This document shows positions 56,417 to 64,000 of a stretch of DNA of 64,000 bases, one piece after another. The position numbers and the translations under genes are program-made. The DNA is from Dokdonella_A ginsengisoli (GTDB taxonomy: Bacteria > Pseudomonadota > Gammaproteobacteria > Xanthomonadales > Rhodanobacteraceae): positions 1-64,000 of the forward strand of contig NZ_JBHSHD010000006.1 of the NCBI RefSeq assembly GCF_042652785.1, read 5' to 3'. The notes beneath the pieces are model-generated. The model was not told the origin of the DNA and searched no databases. It was given only the letters and a program-made list of their open reading frames with translations. Position 1 is the first letter of the stretch. Each line of letters starts with the position of its first letter.

Positions 56417-57484
56417 GTGGCCAGCGTCAAGGAAGAACTTCCGGTCGGAAACGTCACTGCCGTGCCGGCAGCGGCGTCGCGTCCGCGCGCACAGCCGCGC
56501 CAGCTTTCCGACGAGGAGCATTCGCTGTTCGCGCGCACCGGCCAGCGCCGCGACGTCGCGCCCGGCGAGATCATCTTCCGCCGCGGCGAACTCGGCCGCA
56601 GCATGTTCATCGTCGAATCGGGGCAGGTGCAGCTCGAGTTCGGCGACGGCCTTCCCGACAAGCTGATCGGTCCGCGCGAGTTCTTCGGCGAGCTGGTGCT
56701 GTTCATCGGCAGCCACACGCGCGTGGCCAACGCCGTCGCGCTCGGCCACACCGGCCTGCGCATCGTCGAGCACGATGCGTTCGAGCGCCTGCTCGACACC
56801 GAGCCGCGCCTCGTCGCGCAGTTCATGCGCCGCTCGTTCTCCTACCTCGTCGCCAGCGAGCAGCAGCTGATCCAGGGCCTCAAGCGCCGCAACGAGGATC
56901 TGATGGTCACGCTCGATTCGCTGCGCCAGACGCGCACGCAGCTGACCACGGCCGAGCGCCTGGTGCAGACCGACGAGCTGACCGGCCTGTGCAACCGGCG
57001 CGGCCTCTACATGTATCTGGAGCGGCTGCACGAGCAGCGCCTGCCGGAAACCGTGCTTGGCCTGCTGCTGGTCGACCTGGACCGCTTCAAGCAGATCAAC
57101 GACCGCTGCGGTCACCTGATCGGCGATCAGGTCCTGCGCGCGATCGCCGAGGAAGTGCAGAGCGCGGCCAGCTCCACCGACGTGCCGTGCCGCCTGGGCG
57201 GCGACGAGTTCGCGCTGCTGATGCAGATCACCGGCGAGGAGGAACTGCGCGCCCGCGCCACGCAGATCATCGCCGCGGTGCGTGCGCTGCGCTTTCCCGG
57301 CGTCGGCGACGGGCTGGTCGTTTCGGTCAGCATCGGCGGCAGCCTGTGCGTGGACGGTGTCGATTGGGCGGTCTGGTACAGCGACGCGGACGCGGCGCTG
57401 TACGAGGCCAAGGGGCGCGGCGGCGACGGCTACGAGGTGAGCCGGGCCGGGGATTTCGCCGCCGGCGTGCCGGATCCGGCCTGA
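56417..57484 (+). CDS. Diguanylate cyclase with an N-terminal cyclic-nucleotide-binding domain
   Basis: 355 residues from the GTG at 56417 behind cggagg. Residues 35-150 form a cNMP-binding (Crp-like) domain: GEIIFRRGELGRSMFIVESGQVQLEFGDG, FFGELVLFIGSHTRVANAVAL. A helical linker (about 150-185) leads to the GGDEF domain: DELTGLCNRRGLYMYL, LLLVDLDRFKQINDRCGHLIGDQVL, and GGDEF at 261-265. The product site is intact. The inhibitory RxxD motif before GGDEF reads SSTD instead, so product inhibition is probably lost. It should make c-di-GMP under control of a bound cyclic nucleotide, or of the signal that replaces it. Confidence 0.9.
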   Translation: MASVKEELPVGNVTAVPAAASRPRAQPRQLSDEEHSLFARTGQRRDVAPGEIIFRRGELGRSMFIVESGQVQLEFGDGLPDKLIGPREFFGELVLFIGSHTRVANAVALGHTGLRIVEHDAFERLLDTEPRLVAQFMRRSFSYLVASEQQLIQGLKRRNEDLMVTLDSLRQTRTQLTTAERLVQTDELTGLCNRRGLYMYLERLHEQRLPETVLGLLLVDLDRFKQINDRCGHLIGDQVLRAIAEEVQSAASSTDVPCRLGGDEFALLMQITGEEELRARATQIIAAVRALRFPGVGDGLVVSVSIGGSLCVDGVDWAVWYSDADAALYEAKGRGGDGYEVSRAGDFAAGVPDPA

Positions 57485-57495
57485 ACCCGGCCGCT

Positions 57496-57512
57496 CCGTC
57501 CGGCACGGACGG
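57496..57512. terminator. Short hairpin after the GGDEF gene
   Basis: ccgtccg-gca-cggacgg, 11 bp after the stop codon, without a T-run. A weak candidate. Confidence 0.3.
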
Positions 57513-57647
57513 CAGGCGTGTCGCATCGGGCCGTGTTTCGACGTAACCGAAGGGGCCGCACGGACGCGAGCACTGGTACGCGCGCCGCCGGGCGCGCAAG
57601 ATCGCAACGCGTCGATTGCCGGACGCGGGGGAACGAGCATTCGAGCC

Positions 57648-60299
57648 ATGAACGCGCTTGCACAATCCGCACCGTCCGCTACGCCGTTCGCCGTGCCGCT
57701 GCTGCGCACGCTGGTGCTCAGCGACCTCGTCGACTCGACGGCCCTGGTCGGGCGTCTGGGCGACCAGCGCGCGGCGGAGCTGTTCCGCAAGCACGACCGC
57801 GTCGTGCGCGCGCTGCTGCAGGAACACGGCGGCCGCGAGATCGACAAGACCGACGGCTTCCTCACCATGTTCGAGCGCCCGATCCAGGCGGTCGCGTTCG
57901 CGCTCGACTACCAGCGCCAGCTCAAGCAGCTCGGCGAGGACGAGGGCTGCACGCTGACCGCGCGCGTCGGCGTGCACGTCGGCGACGTGCTGACCTGGGA
58001 CAACTCGCCCGACGACGTCGCCAAGGGCGCCAAGGCGACCGAGGTCGAAGGCCTGGTCAAGCCGATCGTCTCGCGCCTCGCGCAGCTCGCGCTGCCGGGG
58101 CAGACCCTGCTTTCCGGCGTCGCCTACTCGCTTGCGCATCGTGCGCAGGGCGAACTCGGCGAGCGGCTCGCCACGGTGCGCTGGCGCACGCACGGCCGCT
58201 ACCAGTTCAAGGGCATTCCCGATCCGATTCCGGTGTTCGAGGTCGGCGAGGAAGGCCACGCGCCGCTGAAGCCGCCGCCGTGGTCCGGCAAGGCGCACCG
58301 CGAAATCCCGTTCTGGCGCCGGCCGGCCACCCTCGCCATCGAACTCGCCCTGCTGTTCGCCGTGATCGCCGTTCCGGCCTGGTACCTGTTCAAGCCCGCG
58401 CCCGCGATCGCCTTCGCCAACCGCGACTGGGTCGTCGTCGGCGACCTCAAGAACCTGACCGGCGAAGCGAAGTTCGACGAATCCCTGCAGACCGCCTTCC
58501 GCATCGGCCTGGAGCAGTCGCGTCACGTCAACGTGCTGTCCGACCTGAAGACGCGCGAGACGATCAAGCTGATGCAGCGCGATCCGGAAAAGACGCCGGT
58601 CGACCGCGGGGTCGGTTCGGAGATCGCGATCCGCGACGGCGCGCGCGCGCTGATCCTGCCGACCGTCGCCGAGATCGGCGGCCGCGTGCGCGTGACCGCC
58701 GAGGTGGTCGATCCGAATACGCAGACCACGGTCTATTCCGAATCCGCCGACGGCGTCGGCGAACAGTCGGTGCTGCCTTCGCTGGACAAGGTCAACCAGC
58801 AGCTGCGCGTGCGGCTGGGCGAGGCGTTGGCGACGGTGTCGAACGAGTCGACTCCGCTGGAGAAAGCAGCCACGAAAAATCTGGAAGCGTTACGCGCGTA
58901 CTCGCTGGCTCAACGGGCGTACAACTCGAACAAGCAGAAGGAAGCCTTGGGATTGGTTCAACAGGCGACGAAGCTCGATCCCAGTTTCGCGCTCGCCCGC
59001 ACGCTGACTGCGGCAATCCACATCAACGCCGGTGACAACGCCTCGGCCCAGCGCGAAATCGATCAGGCCGTCGCACTGCGCGATCGCCTTTCCGCGAGGG
59101 ACAGCTTGTACGTCGATGCATGGAAGACGTCGCTTGACGCTCCCGGCCACGCCCTGGGCAAATGGAAGGCCCTCTCCCAGCTGTATCCGGATTTCCAGGT
59201 AGCGCTCGGATTGTACGGATACAACGCTTACGTTTTCGCCAATCGATACGACGAGGCGATCCGCTCATATCAAGGCCTGGATTCCCCACAGAGCCCGTTT
59301 TCGGGAAGTCGAGAGGCCACCATGGCCATTCTTTATCTTGGCCAAGAAAACTACGAACAGGCGCGGGAGAGAATTCGGAAGGCCAGAAATCTGGGGTTCG
59401 TATTTCCCCAGCTCGATGCAGAAATCGAAGCTGCGCAACGCAATTTCGACAAGGCCGAAGCGCTGTTGAAGGAAAACCAACCTTCCAAGGTGGGGAAAAC
59501 GGATACCGGCGCACTCAACTTCTCGATCGCCCTCAAGGTCGATCGCGGTCAATGGGACGGTGTTTGGACCCTTCTGGACAACGACCTCTCCGGTCTTGGG
59601 GCCGAGGAGAGAATGGCTCGGCGGAAATTGAAAGTCATGGAGCTGAGCCTGCGCACGCTCGCTTCAACCGAAAGCAACCAGCGCGACATCGCAAAGACCT
59701 TTCTCTCGCAATCGCCTTCGCCGGGCAGTGAGCAGAATTCAGCGGACAAGTACGATGCCACTTTTCATCAACTATTCGCCATTTATCTCTCCGCTTTCGC
59801 AGGAGACGTAAAAACCGCGGAGTCGATGATTTCGACCGCCGGCATGGACGTCAACGAGGAAAAATATCCGGTTCTGAATCGTGTTCGTGCTGCCGCTCAG
59901 GCGGAAATCTTTCGCGCAAAGGGTAACCCGGAGCAATCCGTTCGACTTCTGCGGCAGCAAGCTCTGGACGGAAGTGAGCTGTATCTCACGCGTGTGGCGC
60001 TCATGAATGCGTACGCGGACCAAAAGGACTACAGGGAAGCGCTGGTGCATGCGCAGTGGCTGACGCAGCACCGAGGGCGTGCCTATACGGAGGCCAATTC
60101 CGACTGGGTGGCTCGCCCCTTCAATGTTGCGCAATCCAATCTGGCTCTTTTACGTACGGCTGAATTCTCAATTGCCATTGGAGAAAAGTCGAAAGCAGCT
60201 GCTGCATTAAGTGAATTCAAGAGAAACTGGAGCGCTGCTGTCGACAAAAGTTTTCTGTCAGAAAAAATCAAGCGGATCGAAGCTCAACTAGGGTCCTAG
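57648..60299 (+). CDS. Peptide-modification-system cyclase: class III nucleotidyl cyclase with TPR domain
   Basis: 883 residues. Residues about 18-200 form a class III cyclase domain: LVLSDLVDSTALVGRLG with metal-binding Asp26, and KTDGFLTMF with Asp69, the second metal ligand; both are intact, so activity is possible. One membrane helix (about 226-246) follows, then an extracytoplasmic part: an alpha/beta domain (WVVVGDLKNLTGEAKFDESLQTAFRIGL) and a long TPR region from about 405 (AYSLAQRAYNSNKQKEALGLVQQA). The layout is that of the 'putative peptide modification system cyclase' family. The flanking precursor-like peptide and SagB-like gene support this. G+C falls near 58860 from about 70% to 45-55%. 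Confidence 0.85.
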   Translation: MNALAQSAPSATPFAVPLLRTLVLSDLVDSTALVGRLGDQRAAELFRKHDRVVRALLQEHGGREIDKTDGFLTMFERPIQAVAFALDYQRQLKQLGEDEGCTLTARVGVHVGDVLTWDNSPDDVAKGAKATEVEGLVKPIVSRLAQLALPGQTLLSGVAYSLAHRAQGELGERLATVRWRTHGRYQFKGIPDPIPVFEVGEEGHAPLKPPPWSGKAHREIPFWRRPATLAIELALLFAVIAVPAWYLFKPAPAIAFANRDWVVVGDLKNLTGEAKFDESLQTAFRIGLEQSRHVNVLSDLKTRETIKLMQRDPEKTPVDRGVGSEIAIRDGARALILPTVAEIGGRVRVTAEVVDPNTQTTVYSESADGVGEQSVLPSLDKVNQQLRVRLGEALATVSNESTPLEKAATKNLEALRAYSLAQRAYNSNKQKEALGLVQQATKLDPSFALARTLTAAIHINAGDNASAQREIDQAVALRDRLSARDSLYVDAWKTSLDAPGHALGKWKALSQLYPDFQVALGLYGYNAYVFANRYDEAIRSYQGLDSPQSPFSGSREATMAILYLGQENYEQARERIRKARNLGFVFPQLDAEIEAAQRNFDKAEALLKENQPSKVGKTDTGALNFSIALKVDRGQWDGVWTLLDNDLSGLGAEERMARRKLKVMELSLRTLASTESNQRDIAKTFLSQSPSPGSEQNSADKYDATFHQLFAIYLSAFAGDVKTAESMISTAGMDVNEEKYPVLNRVRAAAQAEIFRAKGNPEQSVRLLRQQALDGSELYLTRVALMNAYADQKDYREALVHAQWLTQHRGRAYTEANSDWVARPFNVAQSNLALLRTAEFSIAIGEKSKAAAALSEFKRNWSAAVDKSFLSEKIKRIEAQLGS

Positions 60300-60577
60300 T
60301 CACGCTTGATTGCGACCGACGGAACAAAAAAGCCGGCGCATCTTTGGGCAATGTCGTCGTCCATGCTTCGATTGGCATCTTCAAAGACTTTCTTGGAAGC
60401 CAGCTTTCTGGGCGAGAGGCACGTCGCCTTCAGATTCACGACGACGTGAAAAGGAATCCCGAGCTCGACCAAGGCTGCAGCAGGTTTCTCTTCGAATCTT
60501 TCCCGAAAAGCATCATTCGTAGCCAATTCATGAATCAATCGACGGCTCTCTTCGAGAGTAAGCGCAGCATCACTCAT
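60296..60577 (-). CDS. NHLP-like precursor peptide of a RiPP (putative)
   Basis: 93 residues from the ATG at 60577, which has ggag 6 bp upstream; the longer in-frame start at 60694 lacks such a site and would reach into the promoter of the dehydrogenase. The leader part resembles the nitrile-hydratase-like leaders: LIHELATNDAFRERFEEKPAAALVELGIP (residues 14-42). The putative core follows with Cys53 in TCLSPRKLASKKVFEDA and Cys80 in QRCAGFF. The leader plus CL..LASK pattern matches the short precursor peptides of the cyclase/dehydrogenase peptide-modification system. The gene is convergent with the cyclase: the two stop codons share the palindrome ctag. The mature product is unknown. Confidence 0.75.
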   Translation of the reverse strand: MSDAALTLEESRRLIHELATNDAFRERFEEKPAAALVELGIPFHVVVNLKATCLSPRKLASKKVFEDANRSMDDDIAQRCAGFFVPSVAIKRD

Positions 60578-60702
60578 ATATTTCTCCACAATCGCACGTT
60601 CGGAGGATCCGGCAAAGCCCATCGACCGGTACAGCAAGAACTTTTTCCAGTCGATGGAGAAAGCGCTCGAGTCCGCCGTGGGCGCGGACGGCACTATAAC
60701 CC

Positions 60703-61890
60703 ATGAAGAGCGACGAATTTACTGCCACGAAGGTGAGGCGCTGCCACATCGTTGCAACCGAACCGAGAGAGCGCATTGCATTCGACCTGGAACGCCTGGG
60801 AGAAAGCGAGAGTGGCCTGCACATCGTGCTCGAGTGGGTTGCTCGCGCCCCACATCTGAGGGTGGAAACGACGGTCAGTATCGAGGAACTGCGCCTCATC
60901 GGGGAGCTGCCTTCATCGGAATGGGCGGATTGGGAAGATCTGATCGCAATCCATGACGAAGCAGTTCTCAGGTCGCTTGTGGAGAAGCGACTGTTGATCG
61001 TGCAGGGGAGTTCTGCGGACGAAGCGGACCAGTCTTCCCGAGACAGCCATTGGCACCGTACTTCGGCTGTTGCGCACTATGCCTCTCGTTGGCAGGGTAT
61101 CGACATCGAACAGCGGGATCGGGAGTTCAAGGAGCATGCCGCGCGCAAAGTCCTCGACTATCTCGGTCCGCCGCCCGTTCCTGTAAGAGAGCGTGTGGAA
61201 CCTGCCCAACGCTTTCGATTGCCCCCCGCCGCCCCCACCCCCTTCGACGCCCTCCTGCTCAAGCGCGTCACCTGCCGCAACTACGACCGCTCGCGCGAAC
61301 TGGGCCTCGCCGAATTCTCGTCGGTGCTGTTCCGCACCTTCGGTGCGCGCGCAGTGGTGGAAACCGCGCCCGGCGTGCGCCTGCTGAAGAAGGGCGTGCC
61401 GTCGGCGGGCGGGCTGCATCCGACCGAAGCCTATCTGCTCGTACAGCGCGTCGAAGGCGTCGCGCCGGGCCTGTACCACTACCATCCGATCGATCACGCG
61501 CTGGAGCCGATCCGCTCGCTGTCGGCGGAGGAGGCGAGCGAACTCGCCCGGCGCTTCGTCGCCGCGCAGGCCTATTTCGTCGACGCGCACGTGATGGTGA
61601 TCCCGACCAGCCGTTTCCGCCGCAACTTCTGGAAGTACCGCAACCACGCCAAGGCGTACCGCGCACTGACGCTCGACGTCGGCTACCTCTCGCACACGAT
61701 CTACCTGTCGGCGACCGAACTCGGCCTGGCCGCGTTCATCACGGCGGCGATCAACGAGGTCGACATCGAGCAGGCGTTCGGCCTCGATCCGCTCGAGGAG
61801 GGGCCGCTCGCGGTCTGCGGCTTCGGCATTCGCGCGGCGGAACGCAAGGAAGTGGAGTTCGATCCGCTGCACGCGGTGTGGCTGGACTGA
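60703..61890 (+). CDS. Putative peptide-maturation dehydrogenase, SagB-like
   Basis: 395 residues. The C-terminal part (about 178-395) is a flavin-dependent nitroreductase/SagB-type domain: FDALLLKRVTCRNYD, SAGGLHPTEAYLLVQRVEGVAPGLYHYHP, LDVGYLSHTIYLSATELGLAAFITAAIN and CGFGIR. SagB enzymes oxidise azolines to azoles in ribosomal peptides; the related family here is described as a peptide maturation dehydrogenase. No cyclodehydratase (SagC/D) is visible, so the reaction on this precursor may differ. The N-terminal 170 residues resemble no family I know and are encoded by lower-GC DNA, up to a sharp change near 61215. The gene is divergent from the precursor gene, 125 bp apart. Confidence 0.82.
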   Translation: MKSDEFTATKVRRCHIVATEPRERIAFDLERLGESESGLHIVLEWVARAPHLRVETTVSIEELRLIGELPSSEWADWEDLIAIHDEAVLRSLVEKRLLIVQGSSADEADQSSRDSHWHRTSAVAHYASRWQGIDIEQRDREFKEHAARKVLDYLGPPPVPVRERVEPAQRFRLPPAAPTPFDALLLKRVTCRNYDRSRELGLAEFSSVLFRTFGARAVVETAPGVRLLKKGVPSAGGLHPTEAYLLVQRVEGVAPGLYHYHPIDHALEPIRSLSAEEASELARRFVAAQAYFVDAHVMVIPTSRFRRNFWKYRNHAKAYRALTLDVGYLSHTIYLSATELGLAAFITAAINEVDIEQAFGLDPLEEGPLAVCGFGIRAAERKEVEFDPLHAVWLD

Positions 61891-61926
61891 CACCGGCCAC
61901 ACCGCTTTCCCTCGGGCGAACGTTCG

Positions 61927-64000
61927 TCAGGCGAGCCGGAACGGCAGGCTGCGCAGGCGCTTGCCGGTCAGTGCGAACAGCGCGTTGCCGACCGCCGGCG
62001 CGATCGGCGGCGTGCCGGGCTCGCCGCAGCCGCCCATCTTGTCCGTGCTCGGCACGATGTGCACCTCGATCTTCGGCATCTCGGTCAGGCGCAGCGCCGG
62101 ATAGTCGTGGAAGTTGCTCTGCTGGACCTTGCCGTCCTTCAGCGTGAGCTCGCCGTGCAGCGCGGCCGACAGGCCGTAGACGATGCCGGATTGCATCTGT
62201 GCTTCCACCGTCAGCGGGTTCACCACCGGGCCGCAGTCGATCGCGCAGACGACGCGATGCACGCGCGGCTTGCCGTCCTCCAGCGACACTTCCGCGACCT
62301 GCGCGACGTAGCTGCCGAACGACTGGTGCACGGCGAGCCCGGCCGCGCGGCCCGGCGCCAGCGGCTTGCCCCAGCCGAACTTCTCGGCCGCCAGATCGAG
62401 CGCGCGGCGCTCGCGCGAATCCTTCGGCAACAGCGCGCGGCGGTAGGCGAGCGGATCCTGTCCGGCCGCGTGGGCGAGTTCGTCGAGGAAGCATTCCACC
62501 GCGAAGGCGGTGTGCGAATGCCCGACCGAGCGCCACCACAGCACGGTGACCGGGCTGGTCGGCGAATGCAGGTCGACGCGATGCGCCGGAATCGAGGCGA
62601 GGTACGGCGAATCGGCCGCGCCCTCGACCGACGTGCCGTCGATGCCGTCCTTGATCATCGCCGACGCGAACGGCGTGCCGGCGATGATCGACTGGCCGAC
62701 GATCGTGTGCGACCACGCACGCGGCCTGCCGTCCTCGCCGAGCGCACCGCGGAACCGCGACAGCCACATCGGCCGGTAGTAGCCGCCGTGCATGTCGTCC
62801 TCGCGCGTCCACACGACCTTGACCGTGCGCCCGGACGCCTTGGCGACCTGCACCGCTTCGGCGACGAAGTCCGAACTTGGCGTCGCGCGACGGCCGAAAC
62901 CGCCGCCGAGGAAGGTGGTGTGGATGCGCACCTGCTCGGGCTTGAGTCCGAGAATCTTCGCTGCGGCCATCTGGTCCACGGTCTGGAACTGCGTGCCGGT
63001 CCAGATGTCGCAGCCGTCCTTCGCCGCCTTGGCGGGGTTGTATTCGACCGTGCAGTTCAGCGGCTCCATCGCCGCATGGGCGAGGAACGGCACCTCGTAG
63101 TCGGCCTCGATCGCGTTCGGCGCACCTTTCAGCGCGGCGTCGACGTCGCCGGCGACCTTCGCCGGCGCGCCGGGCGTGGCAGCCAGCTTCTTGTACGACT
63201 CGCGCAGCTGCGGCGTGGACACGTTCGCACCGGCGCTCTCGTCCCATTCCAGCACGAGCGCGTTGCGGCCCTGCGTGGCGGCCCAGAAGTGCCTGGCCAG
63301 CACGGCCACGCCGCTCGGCACCTCGACGACGTCGAGAACACCGGGCACGGCCTTCGCCTTCGTCGCGTCGAACTTCTTCAGCCTGGCACCGAACGACGGC
63401 GCGCGCGCGACCAGCACAATCGCCATGTCCGGCCGCTTCACGTCGAGGCCGAACTCGGCCTTGCCGGTGGTCTTGGCCAGGCTGTCGAGGCGGCGCGTGG
63501 GCTTGCCGATGAGCGTCCAGTCCTTGGCCTCCTTCAGCGTGACCTTGGCCGGCGCTGGCAGCTTCGCCGCCGCCTGCGCGACCTCGCCGAAGCGCAGCTT
63601 CTTGGTGCCGCTCAGCACCACGCCGTCGGCGACGCGGCAGTCCGACGCCTTCACGCCGAGCTTGGCCGCCGCCGCGGCGACCAGCATCTCGCGCGCCATC
63701 GCGCCGGCCGTGCGCAGCTGGTCGAACGATTCCCAGGTGCTGGTGGAACCGCCGGTCATCTGCATGCCGAAGGCGGTATGCGCGTACTCCGGCGCCGCCG
63801 GCGCGTGTTCGACGCGCACCTGGTTCCAGTCGCAGCCCAGTTCCTCGGCGACCACCATCGGAATCGACGTCCAGATGCCCTGGCCCATTTCCGAGTGCTT
63901 GAGCAGCACGGTGACGGTGTCGTCCGGCGCGACGCGGATGAACGCGTTCGGCGCCACCGGCGGCCTGGCGGCGGGCGCGCCCTCCTGCGCCAGCGCCTGG
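61927..64000 (-). CDS. Xanthine dehydrogenase-family molybdopterin-binding subunit (partial)
   Basis: The stop is at 61927 and the reading frame stays open to the right edge, so at least 690 residues of a roughly 740-residue protein are present and the start lies outside. It matches the large subunit of isoquinoline 1-oxidoreductase-type enzymes: LLKHSEMGQGIWTSIPMVVAEELG, TGGSTSTWESFDQLR, the cofactor-region TTFLGGGFGRRA and FAVECFLDELAHAAGQDPLAYR, and near the end GGCGEPGTPPIAPAVGNALFALTGKRLRSLPF with the catalytic Glu. Such proteins carry the molybdenum centre that hydroxylates N-heterocycles or oxidises aldehydes. The iron-sulfur subunit is probably just outside. Confidence 0.93.
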   Translation of the reverse strand, partial: QALAQEGAPAARPPVAPNAFIRVAPDDTVTVLLKHSEMGQGIWTSIPMVVAEELGCDWNQVRVEHAPAAPEYAHTAFGMQMTGGSTSTWESFDQLRTAGAMAREMLVAAAAAKLGVKASDCRVADGVVLSGTKKLRFGEVAQAAAKLPAPAKVTLKEAKDWTLIGKPTRRLDSLAKTTGKAEFGLDVKRPDMAIVLVARAPSFGARLKKFDATKAKAVPGVLDVVEVPSGVAVLARHFWAATQGRNALVLEWDESAGANVSTPQLRESYKKLAATPGAPAKVAGDVDAALKGAPNAIEADYEVPFLAHAAMEPLNCTVEYNPAKAAKDGCDIWTGTQFQTVDQMAAAKILGLKPEQVRIHTTFLGGGFGRRATPSSDFVAEAVQVAKASGRTVKVVWTREDDMHGGYYRPMWLSRFRGALGEDGRPRAWSHTIVGQSIIAGTPFASAMIKDGIDGTSVEGAADSPYLASIPAHRVDLHSPTSPVTVLWWRSVGHSHTAFAVECFLDELAHAAGQDPLAYRRALLPKDSRERRALDLAAEKFGWGKPLAPGRAAGLAVHQSFGSYVAQVAEVSLEDGKPRVHRVVCAIDCGPVVNPLTVEAQMQSGIVYGLSAALHGELTLKDGKVQQSNFHDYPALRLTEMPKIEVHIVPSTDKMGGCGEPGTPPIAPAVGNALFALTGKRLRSLPFRLA

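Noticed and set aside
59023..59514. 163-codon minus-strand frame inside the cyclase TPR region as a second precursor
   Set aside because: No ribosome site or leader motif; the plus-strand TPR sequence is continuous through it.
60578..60694. Longer start of the precursor peptide (132 residues)
   Set aside because: No ribosome site at 60694, and the added 39 residues have no leader-like features; ggag lies before the ATG at 60577.

Overview
The window is about 64 kb of high-GC bacterial chromosome, roughly 68-70% by eye, and contains a replication-origin region. The order rpmH/rnpA/yidC/mnmE (minus strand), then dnaA-dnaN-recF-gyrB and tonB-exbB-exbD-exbD2 next to pdxJ (plus strand and convergent), points to Gammaproteobacteria of the order Lysobacterales (Xanthomonadales). 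The abundance of secreted proteases, Calx-beta/DUF11 proteins, ECF sigma factors and TPR-linked kinases and cyclases would suit a Rhodanobacteraceae-like genome. The genus cannot be read from the sequence alone.

Layout. 1-5.7 kb: housekeeping and accessory genes (winged-helix regulator fragment, EamA transporter, VOC protein, DPP IV-type peptidase, GST, ChaN/EreA-like protein) with two repeat elements. 5.8-12 kb: a 1637-residue secreted nuclease of the ExeM/NucH type and an orphan RhuM gene. 12.1-22.3 kb: the origin block, with a probable oriC between dnaA and dnaN and two parS-like palindromes inside recF. 22.5-30.4 kb: a periplasmic TPR protein, the TonB energising system, pdxJ, a PDZ protein with an ECF sigma/anti-sigma pair, and a phosphopantetheinyl transferase. 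30.4-43.5 kb: an SSS-type hybrid histidine kinase, a subtilase with an AT-rich 3' half, an ABC exporter, a LuxR-type response regulator, acs, a DcaP-like porin and an MHS transporter. The kinase, regulator and acs look like the CrbS/CrbR (MxtR/ErdR) acetate switch. 43.6-52 kb: small membrane proteins, RraA, a secreted Ig-like protein, a Ser/Thr kinase with TPRs, a CXXCW rhodanese and an ECF sigma factor. 52-56.1 kb: a LysR regulator divergent from aceB-aceA (glyoxylate shunt), with a clear dyad between them. Acs makes acetyl-CoA from acetate and AceBA assimilates it, so acetate use is a theme across 30-56 kb. 56.2-57.5 kb: a structured intergenic element and a cNMP-binding/GGDEF protein.

The most interesting locus is 57.6-61.9 kb. 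It holds a class III cyclase-TPR protein, a 93-residue precursor-like peptide on the opposite strand with an NHLP-like leader, and a SagB-like flavin dehydrogenase. Together these look like a little-characterised peptide-modification (RiPP) system. A lower-GC segment covers exactly the cyclase TPR part, the peptide and the N-terminal part of the dehydrogenase, while both enzymatic domains keep the host base composition. This suggests exchange of a specificity cassette. The window closes inside a molybdopterin-binding xanthine dehydrogenase-family subunit. No tRNA, rRNA, CRISPR array, insertion sequence or prophage was seen.
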